Assembly (NCBI RefSeq): GCF_000381545.1
Contig: NZ_KB906691.1
Location: 1 to 64,000, forward strand
Source of the DNA: Rhodonellum psychrophilum GCM71 = DSM 17998
GTDB lineage: Bacteria > Bacteroidota > Bacteroidia > Cytophagales > Cyclobacteriaceae
Direction: 5' to 3'
DNA length: 64,000 nucleotides
Shown: positions 1 to 7,822 of the stretch, in pieces
Layout: every line of letters starts with the position of its first letter
How positions within the stretch are numbered: the stretch's first letter is position 1
The notes under the pieces: model-generated
Databases searched by the model: none
Told to the model about the DNA's origin: nothing
The model's input: only the letters and a program-made list of their open reading frames with translations
Translations under genes and position numbers: made by a program

Positions 1-281
1 ATGCCTACTGCCTTTTTTAGGATTTCCCTTTCTATCTCGGATTCTTTAAGAGCTTTCTTCAAGGCAAGGATTTCCTTTTGTTCCGATGAGTGATTCATGT
101 TCCCGTTCCCAGGGAAACTCTTCACACCGTCAGACTTAAATTCCCTTGTCCACCTGCGTACAAGATCAGGCCCGATGCCTAATTCACTGCCGATTTCCGT
201 ACTGGTTTTACCGCTTAATTGTAACTCTACGGCCATGGTCTTGAAGGCCTTGTCAAATTTTCTTCTTTCTCTTTTACTCAT
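1..281 (-). CDS. IS3-family transposase OrfA, 3' end cut by window edge
   Basis: This reverse-strand frame starts at the ATG complement at 279-281 and stays open to the window edge, about 93 codons. It has an N-terminal basic stretch (MSKRERRKFDKAFK), a helix-turn-helix (TSTEIGSELGIGPDLVRRW) and a C-terminal leucine-zipper-like helix rich in Glu and Lys (KKALKESEIEREILKKAVG). That order is the standard form of IS3-family OrfA proteins, which bind the element's terminal repeats and help the OrfB DDE integrase. OrfB would lie to the left, outside the window. The element's left inverted repeat should be near 320-370, but I could not delimit it. The element is at the edge of a clearly accessory region. 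Confidence 0.85.
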   Translation of the reverse strand, partial: MSKRERRKFDKAFKTMAVELQLSGKTSTEIGSELGIGPDLVRRWTREFKSDGVKSFPGNGNMNHSSEQKEILALKKALKESEIEREILKKAVG

Positions 282-434
282 TGTTTCAAATTTAAGAAAA
301 GAGCTTAACTTATTGTTCATTCAAATGTAGCAAGTCCAGTGTAAGGACGGTTATTTGCAAACTGTAAATATCATCATCCCAAGCTAACTTTCTTCTGTTT
401 AACAACAACAGAGTTACATAGTCTGAGTGTTAAG

Positions 435-462
435 AAGCCTCACCAATCGGTGGGGCTTTTCT
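435..462 (+). terminator. Rho-independent terminator-like hairpin
   Basis: Arms at 435-444 and 449-458 pair over ten base pairs with one G-U, around a four-base loop, and are followed by a short T run. No forward gene ends just upstream within the window. It may be left from sequence flanking the insertion element. Otherwise 282-638 holds no gene I can support. Confidence 0.5.
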
Positions 463-502
463 CTTTTCTCTAAGTGTGGCTAGCATATTTACACGAAAAT
501 TT

Positions 503-510
503 TATATTTG
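503..510 (+). promoter_or_regulatory. candidate -7 promoter element
   Basis: The octamer TATATTTG fits the Bacteroidota -7 consensus TAnnTTTG. No clear TTTG -33 element is visible at the usual distance. If used, it would give a leader of about 120 nt before the gene at 639. Weak evidence. Confidence 0.3.
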
Positions 511-638
511 TGGAACACCCGATTTTTCAACGGATAAGAACCACCCTAAAAACCACGTTGTTCAAATGATTCAAGGTTTCTGTCATTTATGACATTCATC
601 TTCAACTGTTTGAGCGGATCGAAATGCTGAACTGCCCG

Positions 639-1637
639 ATGATAAAACACATCAAAAACTTGCTGCCAAGAATTCGAAACCATAGTAAAAAGCTTGACCA
701 TATAGAAATCTTTGTGGAAAAACCATGGGTTCTCATACAAGAGCCTCTTATTAGTCCCCTGTTTGAGTATGAATTTTATCGGGATAACAAAACTCTAATA
801 TCAGTAGGAGGTAATGTGTCCTGGGGCACTTGGAGTCTAACTCCATCATCCCAGAGGCTAATCTTGAAAAATTTTGAAGTGGAGCTTTTACTTGAGACCG
901 TGTTCATTGATAAATCTGTAATGATCCTAAAAAAAAGCGGAACGTCTGATGATTTTTACGTCTTCATGAACAGGATAGAAGTTCCAAACTTGAACTTTCA
1001 GGAGTATTTTGACATGACCCACTTAAACCACCCCGAGGTTAAAAATGAGCACCCTGAAGTTAAAAAAAATCACGATAAAAAAATCGAGCTTTCTTCTCCA
1101 GAAAATGAAGCGGAAAATAAACTTTCACTTGATCAACTGAAGATTTCAAAAAGGAAGCTTGACCAAGAAACAAAAAAACTAATAAACCTACTGAAATTGA
1201 TTTCCGAAACTGAAACTAGAAAAACCCACCTAACTGAAGAGTTGCGAAAAACAAAAATCTCCATATCCCAGCTGAAAGACAGCCACCAACATCTCCTTGT
1301 GCATGGACCTGATTCAGAGAGCTTGATTTTCAATCCTGAAGAGAACCCGGAGTTAATCCAAGAGCTTAACGAGGTCAACAAAAAACAGCCAAATCTAAAC
1401 AGAAGACAAATTGAGCTCTATCTAACCTTCGCTGAAAAAAGATCCCTTCCCTCTGAGAAGATAGGTGACCACCAGAAGTTTGTAGAAGCTTTAGTTTCGG
1501 CTAAACTGCCAACATCCGCCTCCCATAGACTGTTTTCAAGCCATAGTCACTTACATAATTATAAGAATTCATTAAAGTCCTTTATGGAAAACACGTTGCT
1601 TCAGACAACAACAAACACTTCTGTGGAAACCATATGA
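639..1637 (+). CDS. hypothetical protein with coiled coil, paralogue of the next gene
   Basis: I do not recognise this 332-aa protein. The start at 639 is chosen over 624 because the residues after it align with the start of the following gene: both read L-P-R-I near residue 10, then H-I-E and FVEKPWVLI. The shared N-terminal domain covers roughly residues 1-115 and is beta-rich, with paired motifs such as YEF-RD, GGN-WG-W and TPSS. Residues about 145-230 are Lys/Glu-rich and predicted by eye to form a coiled coil. The C-terminal hundred residues are hydrophilic, with no membrane segment. The stop overlaps the next start (ATGA), so the two genes are probably translationally coupled. The pair precedes the hsd operon, so a defence or element-maintenance role is possible but unproven. 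Confidence 0.7.
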   Translation: MIKHIKNLLPRIRNHSKKLDHIEIFVEKPWVLIQEPLISPLFEYEFYRDNKTLISVGGNVSWGTWSLTPSSQRLILKNFEVELLLETVFIDKSVMILKKSGTSDDFYVFMNRIEVPNLNFQEYFDMTHLNHPEVKNEHPEVKKNHDKKIELSSPENEAENKLSLDQLKISKRKLDQETKKLINLLKLISETETRKTHLTEELRKTKISISQLKDSHQHLLVHGPDSESLIFNPEENPELIQELNEVNKKQPNLNRRQIELYLTFAEKRSLPSEKIGDHQKFVEALVSAKLPTSASHRLFSSHSHLHNYKNSLKSFMENTLLQTTTNTSVETI

Positions 1638-2440
1638 AAGAATTCTTCCAGTCCATCCTACCGAGGATTCAGAACAAAGGCGAAAAACTGAAACATATTG
1701 AGCTCTTCGTAGAGAAGCCATGGGTTTTGATTGATGAGGCAACAGATGAACTTCTGGAATATGAGTTCTTCAGAGACGGCAGGCTACTGGTCTCCCGTGG
1801 AGGAAATGCAGCTTGGGGCAGATGGGAACAAACTCCTTCCAGCAGGTTGATTTTGGAATATGGGGACAAATTACTTCTGTTACACACGACCTTTGTGGAC
1901 GAAGCGGTTATGTTAGTCACCAAAAGCGGGAGTACTGAACCTACCATGGCACTCGTAAATCAGAAAAAAATCCCGGATCTCCTCTATAAGGCATACCTTG
2001 CAAATATTGCCGATCTTCAAGGGGAAATAGAGAAAGAAGAGCCTGAACCTCAAAAGAATCCATCAACAAGTTCTCAAAAAATTGATCCTCCACAACAGGG
2101 GGAAGTCTTTGGTGCTGAGGCGGAAGGGATTCCAGTTAAGGTTAATCGATACAATATAAAGGAGAAATCAGACACCGGAGATGATTTGATTTTTCTTACC
2201 GCTATCCCTGACGTTATTCACGAAGGGGCTCAATTGATGTCTATCAACAACAAAGAGGCTCTACCAGAGGCTAAACAAATTACGATAAAAAACTTTTCCG
2301 GAAGTTTCCTGATTGAAATCGATAGTGATTGCACTGTTGGTTCTGTTACTTATTTAGAAGCAGGATGGAACAAGTTGTACTTACTCCTAGCGGCCGCTCT
2401 TGTATTTATCATGGTTATTGTGCTGTCAAATTTTGTGTAA
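1634..2440 (+). CDS. hypothetical tail-anchored protein, paralogue of the preceding gene
   Basis: This 268-aa protein shares its first 115 residues or so with its upstream neighbour (FVEKPWVLID, GGNAAWGRWEQTPSS, a VDEAVMLVTKSG-type segment). It lacks the coiled coil. Instead it has a middle linker rich in Pro, Glu and Gln (about 135-165), a second beta-rich part (about 170-240), and one C-terminal hydrophobic segment (about 245-265, LLLAAALVFIMVIVLSNFV). With no signal peptide, this suggests a tail anchor with the body in the cytoplasm. The ATG overlaps the preceding stop by four bases. Function is unknown. One soluble coiled-coil paralogue beside one membrane-anchored paralogue would fit a two-part sensor or scaffold, but that is inference. 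2441-2722 holds no clear gene. Confidence 0.7.
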   Translation: MKEFFQSILPRIQNKGEKLKHIELFVEKPWVLIDEATDELLEYEFFRDGRLLVSRGGNAAWGRWEQTPSSRLILEYGDKLLLLHTTFVDEAVMLVTKSGSTEPTMALVNQKKIPDLLYKAYLANIADLQGEIEKEEPEPQKNPSTSSQKIDPPQQGEVFGAEAEGIPVKVNRYNIKEKSDTGDDLIFLTAIPDVIHEGAQLMSINNKEALPEAKQITIKNFSGSFLIEIDSDCTVGSVTYLEAGWNKLYLLLAAALVFIMVIVLSNFV

Positions 2441-2722
2441 ATCTGTACTTTCACGCACGGGTATTTTCTAATACCTTATATTCGCTCAACAAAATCTGGT
2501 TCGAAAGGGGCAAACCTTTGGGGAAAACTCAAATGACCTTCACCAGATTGGTGAAAGTTCCCGGTGATAAAAGAAGGTTACAATACTGTGTTACCTCGTT
2601 CCAACCACGCTGGAACATTTCCCGATCAAGTCCCTTTTGAGAGTTTGATACTTTAAATGATTTACCCTGGTTCCACAGGCTGTCAACACAGTTCTGAGAA
2701 CCTGCAACCCATATAAACCTAC

Positions 2723-4291
2723 ATGTCCGAAGAACAAAAACGCCAGCTGGAAAGCAAACTCTGGGGTATCGCCAATCTTTTACGCGGCAAAATCAGTGCA
2801 GACGATTACAGAGACTATATCCTGGGCTTTATTTTCTACAAATACCTCAGCGAACGTCAACACCTCTATGCCAACGGACTGCTGGAAACCGAAAGTTCCA
2901 AAGACTACTTGACACTCAAAGACCCCGACTTGCTGGAAGCCATCAAGGATGAATCCCTACAGTCGCTTGGGTACTTTCTCAAACCCGAAGAACTCTTCGC
3001 CTCTATCACCGCCAAGGGCAATGCCTCCACAGAGACGGACAGCAATTATATTCTGGAAGACCTCAAAGCCGTACTCAACCACATCGAGCAAAGCACCATG
3101 GGCACGGATTCTGAAGAGGACTTCAACGACCTTTTCAGCGATATTGACTTGAGTTCAAATAAGATTGGGCGTACTGTCAAAGCGCGAAACGAGGTGGTGG
3201 TACAGATCCTGAACCATCTCAATTCCATCGACTTCCGACTGGAAGACATCGAGTCGGATGTTCTGGGAGATGCCTATGAGTACCTGATCGGGAAGTTTGC
3301 AGCGGGGGCAGGAAAGACGGCTGGGGAATTTTATACCCCACAGCAGGTATCAAAAATACTGGCAAAGATCGTCACCACCGGAAAGACAAAACTGAAATCC
3401 GCATATGACCCAACAACTGGATCGGGATCGCTCTTGCTGCGGGTTGCCAAAGAAGCGGAAGTCAGTGAGTTCTTCGGGCAGGAACTTACCCGTACCACCT
3501 ACAACTTGGCACGAATGAACATGATCCTGCACGGCATCCATTACCGAAGGTTCAACATCGCGCAGGAAGATACCCTGATGCACCCCCAGCACTTGGACTA
3601 CAAGTTCGAAGCGGTGGTGGCCAACCCACCTTTCTCCGCCCACTGGAAAGGGGATGACCACTCACTTTTCAATTCTGACGAGCGCTTCAGCCAATATGGT
3701 AGACTGGCACCCAAAACCAAGGCAGACTTCGCTTTTATGCAACACATGCTCTATCAGCTGGCTGACAATGGAATTATGGCCAGTGTATTTCCCCATGGGG
3801 TACTCTTCCGTGGAGGAGCAGAAGGACAGATCCGGGAGTATATGATCAAGGAGATGAATGTGCTGGATGCCGTGATCGGTCTGCCTGCCAATATCTTCTA
3901 TGGAACTACTATCCCAACCTGCATTGTGGTGCTGAAAAAATGTCGAGAGCATGATGACAATGTGGTCTTTATCGATGCCAGTGGTGATGACAACTACATC
4001 AAGGTGGGTAACCAAAACGAGCTTCGAGACAGTGATGTGGAGAAGATCATAGAGACCTACCGTAATCGGGAGACCTTGGACAAGTACAGCTATGTGGCCT
4101 CCTTAGCAGAGATCGCTGAAAATGACCACAACCTCAATATCCCACGCTATGTGGACACCTTTGAGGAAGAGGAAATTGTGGACTTGGATACCACCGCAGA
4201 AGAAATTCAGCAACTTGATATTTCTCTGAAAAGTAATGAGGCGGTGTTGAAGGACTTTTGTGAAGAATTGGGGATTAAAACACCGTTTTGA
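2723..4291 (+). CDS. hsdM: type I restriction-modification DNA methyltransferase, M subunit
   Basis: HsdM methylates adenine N6 in the bipartite target chosen by HsdS and is part of both the M2S1 methylase and the full restriction complex. The 522-aa length is normal for the EcoR124-like (type IC) branch. An alpha-helical N-terminal domain (about 1-150) precedes the N6-methylase domain. The SAM-binding motif I is YDPTTGSGSLL near residue 227, a Thr variant of the usual DPxxGSG. Catalytic motif IV is NPPF near 303, inside VVANPPFSAHW. The stop codon ends one base before the HsdS ATG at 4293, so the two are expressed together. No key residue is missing. Confidence 0.95.
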   Translation: MSEEQKRQLESKLWGIANLLRGKISADDYRDYILGFIFYKYLSERQHLYANGLLETESSKDYLTLKDPDLLEAIKDESLQSLGYFLKPEELFASITAKGNASTETDSNYILEDLKAVLNHIEQSTMGTDSEEDFNDLFSDIDLSSNKIGRTVKARNEVVVQILNHLNSIDFRLEDIESDVLGDAYEYLIGKFAAGAGKTAGEFYTPQQVSKILAKIVTTGKTKLKSAYDPTTGSGSLLLRVAKEAEVSEFFGQELTRTTYNLARMNMILHGIHYRRFNIAQEDTLMHPQHLDYKFEAVVANPPFSAHWKGDDHSLFNSDERFSQYGRLAPKTKADFAFMQHMLYQLADNGIMASVFPHGVLFRGGAEGQIREYMIKEMNVLDAVIGLPANIFYGTTIPTCIVVLKKCREHDDNVVFIDASGDDNYIKVGNQNELRDSDVEKIIETYRNRETLDKYSYVASLAEIAENDHNLNIPRYVDTFEEEEIVDLDTTAEEIQQLDISLKSNEAVLKDFCEELGIKTPF

Positions 4292-4292
4292 A

Positions 4293-5444
4293 ATGAGCGA
4301 AAAAAGCATGTTACCTAAGCTTAGATTTTCGGATTTCAAGGAGAATTGGCAAGAGAAAAATCTCGAGGATATTTGTACTCTTCAGAGAGGTTTTGATATC
4401 ACAGCAAAATCAAGGATCCATGGCGATTTCCCTGTATACTCCTCTTCAGGCATCTCCTACTTCCATAATCAATATAAGGTAAAAGGGCCTGGAATTGTAA
4501 CCGGTAGAAAAGGGGTTCTAGGGAAGGTATTTTTCATTCTTGGCCCTCATTGGCCACACGACACAACACTTTGGGTGAAAAATTTTCACGGGAATGATGT
4601 GAAATTTGTGTATTGGTTACTTGTAAATTTTAAACTGGAGAGGTTTGATGCTGCATCTTCGATTCCAACACTTAACCGAAATAATGTTCATAGAATAAAG
4701 GTTCTAGTTCCCTCCCTCCCCGAACAGCAAAAAATCGCCTCCTTTCTGTCTTCGGTGGACGAGCGGATTGACTTGCTGGAGCGGAAGAAGGAAAAGCTGG
4801 AAGTGTACAAAAAGGGGGTGATGCAGCAGATATTTTCTCAGAAGATCCGGTTTAAGCAGGATGATGGGTCTGAGTTTCCGGATTGGGAGGAGAGGAAGTT
4901 GGGGGAGGTTGGTGACTTCTATGGTGGTGGGACACCTGAGAGCACAAAAGAGCACTTTTGGAAGGGTAAAGTACCTTGGATTTCAAGCTCTAACCTCACA
5001 GATAATTCAATTTTCAAAGTTTCAAAAACAAGGTTTATATCCGAAGAAGCGATAGTTCAATCTGCTACAAAAAAAGTACCTCCTGGTTCTGTCTTGATTG
5101 TGACACGGGTAGGAGTCGGAAAAGTCGCTTTCAGTGATGAAAGCTTATGCACGAGTCAGGACTTTGCATCAATAGCTCCAAATAACCAGTACAACCCTAT
5201 TTACCTCGCATATTGTTTGCTTTGCCTTCGGTCGAAGATTATAAATCTGAGCCAAGGCACTTCAATCAAGGGTGTCATACTAGAAGATTTGAAAAGTTTA
5301 AAAATCCCAAGCCCTTCAAAAGAAGAACAGAAAAAAATCGCAGCTTTCCTGAACAGCATAGACGAAAACCTTGAAACGCTTGACAGGCAGATCCAGGGCT
5401 TGCGCACTTGGAAGAAGGGGCTGTTGCAGCAGATGTTTGTGTGA
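4293..5444 (+). CDS. hsdS: type I restriction-modification specificity subunit S
   Basis: HsdS gives the complex its DNA target. The 383-aa protein has two target recognition domains (about 10-140 and 190-335). Each is followed by a conserved helical spacer: LPEQQKIASFLSSVDERID near 141, and EEQKKIAAFLNSIDENLE near the C-terminus. This two-fold cyclic layout is diagnostic. I chose the ATG at 4293 (MSEKSMLPKLRF). An upstream in-frame start at 4260 would overlap hsdM by 32 bases and add residues outside the family pattern. Both spacers end in a similar KKG(V/L)(M/L)QQ(I/M)F motif. It is followed by unrelated cargo genes rather than directly by hsdR. Confidence 0.95.
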   Translation: MSEKSMLPKLRFSDFKENWQEKNLEDICTLQRGFDITAKSRIHGDFPVYSSSGISYFHNQYKVKGPGIVTGRKGVLGKVFFILGPHWPHDTTLWVKNFHGNDVKFVYWLLVNFKLERFDAASSIPTLNRNNVHRIKVLVPSLPEQQKIASFLSSVDERIDLLERKKEKLEVYKKGVMQQIFSQKIRFKQDDGSEFPDWEERKLGEVGDFYGGGTPESTKEHFWKGKVPWISSSNLTDNSIFKVSKTRFISEEAIVQSATKKVPPGSVLIVTRVGVGKVAFSDESLCTSQDFASIAPNNQYNPIYLAYCLLCLRSKIINLSQGTSIKGVILEDLKSLKIPSPSKEEQKKIAAFLNSIDENLETLDRQIQGLRTWKKGLLQQMFV

Positions 5445-5560
5445 GAGAATTGTTTGCAAAAGGACTAAGGTGGTACCAACAATTACCAATACATCACCTG
5501 ACTAGTCTATCCGATCAACCGTAAAAAATATAACACCTATATAATCAATTAACTAATATT

Positions 5561-5761
5561 ATGATACTTTTAGCAATCATTGTTGGATTAGCCTTGATAG
5601 CCTTAGCATTCATGGAATCTTGGGAGAGTGCCGACCAGAAAAAAAGGGGTCTAAAGCAAGGAGAGCAAGAAGCCGGGTTTTTCCCATTTTTAGGTAAACT
5701 TGGATGTCTGTTCATCACTGCTGTAATTGGCGCACTAGTTCTGTATGTTATAACCCTCTAG
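5561..5761 (+). CDS. small two-helix membrane protein, hypothetical
   Basis: A 66-aa protein with two hydrophobic segments (about 1-18 and 46-66) joined by a charged loop (ESADQKKRGLKQGEQEAG) containing a short aromatic stretch. No family is recognised. It starts 116 bases after hsdS in the same direction and is the first of several cargo genes between hsdS and hsdR. Small membrane proteins are common in defence islands, but no function can be assigned. Confidence 0.5.
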   Translation: MILLAIIVGLALIALAFMESWESADQKKRGLKQGEQEAGFFPFLGKLGCLFITAVIGALVLYVITL

Positions 5762-5849
5762 CATGTCTACAGGAAACATTCGTGAAATTCGAAAAACCTT
5801 TTCAAAGCTCAGTAGGCCTTTTCAAGAAAAAACAGCAAACTAATATGCA

Positions 5850-5882
5850 GAAAACGCAAGCGATCACTGCACTTGCGTTTTC
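5850..5882 (+). terminator. perfect 11-bp inverted repeat, terminator-like
   Basis: Arms 5850-5860 (GAAAACGCAAG) and 5872-5882 are exact reverse complements around an 11-base loop. The arms begin with an A run and end with a T run, so either strand could terminate here. It lies about 90 bases past the small membrane gene. The rest of 5762-6372 has no gene I can support, only this hairpin and the one at 6120-6165. Confidence 0.55.
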
Positions 5883-6119
5883 CGATTTCCTTCCTCCGAA
5901 CGGTAGGATAAACTCTTAAATAAAAGCACGCCCTCCTCACCTAATTACACTCCTGCATAGCACGCAGGCCTTCGGTGAAGAGAAAGTGTTTTCGCAAATG
6001 TGTAAACATATCTTTATTTTTCGTAATTATTTACGTAAATTTGTTTCAACAGAATCTGAGTCGCATACCGTAAGATCTGCTCTCGGGTCATTTTTATTCA
6101 TTACCTTTGCATCGACAGT

Positions 6120-6165
6120 ACACGCCACGCTACCCATCAGAACAGCGTCCCAGGGCGTGTCTTTT
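6120..6165 (+). terminator. hairpin followed by T run; right arm is part of a 19-bp direct repeat
   Basis: ACACGCC at 6120-6126 pairs with GGCGTGT at 6154-6160 around a long loop, then comes CTTTT. The right half, 6147-6165 (GTCCCAGGGCGTGTCTTTT), is repeated exactly at 7629-7647, where no left arm is seen. The hairpin may be the original end of a transcript. Confidence 0.4.
6147..6165 (+). repeat. 19-bp direct repeat, copy 1
   Basis: GTCCCAGGGCGTGTCTTTT, identical to 7629-7647. The two copies bracket the DUF262 remnant and the 270-aa membrane protein gene, so they may mark the limits of an insertion or duplication between hsdS and hsdR. Confidence 0.7.
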
Positions 6166-6372
6166 GCTTTTTAGGGGAAATCAGAATTTCCTGAGACTTG
6201 AAACTTGTAATTATAAGATCCTGTCACCTAAGTCTTGTTTTGTTGAAAAGATTTCCACATATTGCCTATAGACTTATTTCATGACGCGTGATTTCACCCC
6301 TTTTTACTGTACAAACGCCCCACAAGAAAAAACTCTTTATATCAATCTTGCCAAAATCACTTTTGTAGATAT

Positions 6373-6778
6373 ATGCAGAAATACTCCGTCAACCAACACC
6401 TTATCGAAACGATTCTCTCCTGGGTTAAGTCCGGTGAGATCTGGATTCCTAAGATCCAGCGACCATACGTATGGGATAGTAGTTCCAAGGTCTGTGACCT
6501 GATGGACTGCCTCTACCAAGGATACCCTGTAGGTTACATCATCGCCTGGAAAAACCGAAACGTTAAGTTGAAAGATGGGTCGCTTAGTGAGGGGAAAAAG
6601 GTGTTGATCGACTGAGAACAGCGGGTTAAACACCGTGGAGGAACTTCATCAAAATTTACGGATGAACTGTGTCCCGGTCGAGATCATGGATATGAACCTC
6701 GACAACTACCCTGAGTTTTCGAATCTCAGACGAAAACTGATGGCTGAGAAGATGAGAGAGTATTACTTTAAACTGTGA
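6373..6778 (+). pseudogene. decayed DUF262 (GmrSD N-terminal-like) gene with stop and internal deletion
   Basis: The first 80 codons encode a good DUF262 N-terminus: an [30 protein letters not shown] stretch, then [13 protein letters not shown] and GKKVLID. DUF262 is the ParB/Srx-fold nucleotide-binding domain of GmrSD-type and related restriction proteins. The family then needs a (D)GQQR motif; here the frame reads LID, stop (6613-6615), EQRV. Downstream, in another frame (about 6635-6778), a peptide MNCVPVEIMDMNLDNYPEF followed by LRRKLMAEKMREYYFKL looks like the C-terminal tail of the same family. The middle and most of the C-terminal part are gone, so the gene is dead. This is a relic of a second defence gene inside the hsd locus. 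Confidence 0.75.
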
Positions 6779-6782
6779 GCTT

Positions 6783-7595
6783 ATGGATGAATTTGAAGCA
6801 AACTCGGGTTCCGCAGAAGAAGAAAAAAGAAAGCGGGACAGATATTTAGTCCCGATACTAAGTATTTTTGTAGGTTTGGTGGGGTGGCTGTTCTACTCAT
6901 TCCTTGGCAAAGACTATTTTCCAAGTCGAGTGATAGGAATGCTGTTTTGGTTAATTGGCTTGAACATAGCAGTCAGTCCTTTTGAAAGAATACTAAAAAA
7001 GTTTCTCCTTACACGAGTCCTCCTAAAATTGGTTCAGGGTTTACTCATTATCGCATTGGTGGTTTTATTCATCTCAGTTTCGGTGGGATCCGTTTACGTG
7101 TCGGTGATACTAGTTTTTATGTTTGTTGTGGCACCAATCAAAGTTGGCTTAGACCTGCTTGATATAAAAAACTCATCTGAAATTGCCATATTTCTGTCAT
7201 TCACGTTTTCAAGTATCGCTTTCTCCTACAAGGGAAATGCCATCATAAACCGAATAACTATCTTTTGGAGAGGAAGGGATAAGGAAAAGATCCAGCGTGA
7301 GCTCGAGTTAATCAACACCTACCTTGGCGAGAAACAAATCCGATTCTTCATTTACCTTGCTTACTTTTTAGTAATCATTTCCGCCACAGTATTTGACCTC
7401 GCAGAGGTTTTTAAGGATTCATCAGAACAAAACTTCTTGTATTTGACACTCCAGTCCTTTGCGGCATTTCTCGCCTTCGAAGCCTTAATCGAAAAGAAAT
7501 CTTTGATGAAGCCATGGACTGACAAATTTATTGTGTTTAGAAAGCTTTTTCCAATAAAGGCAAAAGAGAGATCTGATAAACCTACATCCGAATAA
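6783..7595 (+). CDS. multi-pass membrane protein, hypothetical
   Basis: A 270-aa protein with a charged N-terminus (about 1-22, Glu/Lys/Arg-rich), then roughly six hydrophobic segments: about 25-45, 53-70, 80-105, 105-122, 135-152 and a pair between about 190 and 240. A cytoplasmic charged loop (about 163-190) separates the last pair. No conserved catalytic motif is recognised. It starts four bases after the DUF262 remnant ends and stops 34 bases before the second 19-bp repeat, so it looks like part of the same inserted cargo. Confidence 0.65.
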   Translation: MDEFEANSGSAEEEKRKRDRYLVPILSIFVGLVGWLFYSFLGKDYFPSRVIGMLFWLIGLNIAVSPFERILKKFLLTRVLLKLVQGLLIIALVVLFISVSVGSVYVSVILVFMFVVAPIKVGLDLLDIKNSSEIAIFLSFTFSSIAFSYKGNAIINRITIFWRGRDKEKIQRELELINTYLGEKQIRFFIYLAYFLVIISATVFDLAEVFKDSSEQNFLYLTLQSFAAFLAFEALIEKKSLMKPWTDKFIVFRKLFPIKAKERSDKPTSE

Positions 7596-7628
7596 GCGAA
7601 GGCCTAAACAAAAGGTTATGGAAAAGAT

Positions 7629-7647
7629 GTCCCAGGGCGTGTCTTTT
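7629..7647 (+). repeat. 19-bp direct repeat, copy 2
   Basis: Exact copy of 6147-6165, located 175 bases before the hsdR start. Unlike copy 1 it has no paired upstream arm, so it is not itself a terminator hairpin. Confidence 0.7.
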
Positions 7648-7822
7648 ACTTTCCGGAAGAAACAAACTTCTAGGATTTTAACCTCCGCAGTTTAAATGCT
7701 GAGCGTTTCTTATTCAAACTTTTCACGAACAGTGGTATCACTACTTGCTTAGCTAAAACTAAATCCACATCTTGAAGTCTGTTGGCCCAAAAACTTATTC
7801 ATGGGTCATTTTTACGCCGATC

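Noticed and set aside
4260-4292. Upstream HsdS start overlapping hsdM
   Set aside because: The codons between 4260 and 4293 add residues not found in the family, and the ATG at 4293 directly follows the hsdM stop.
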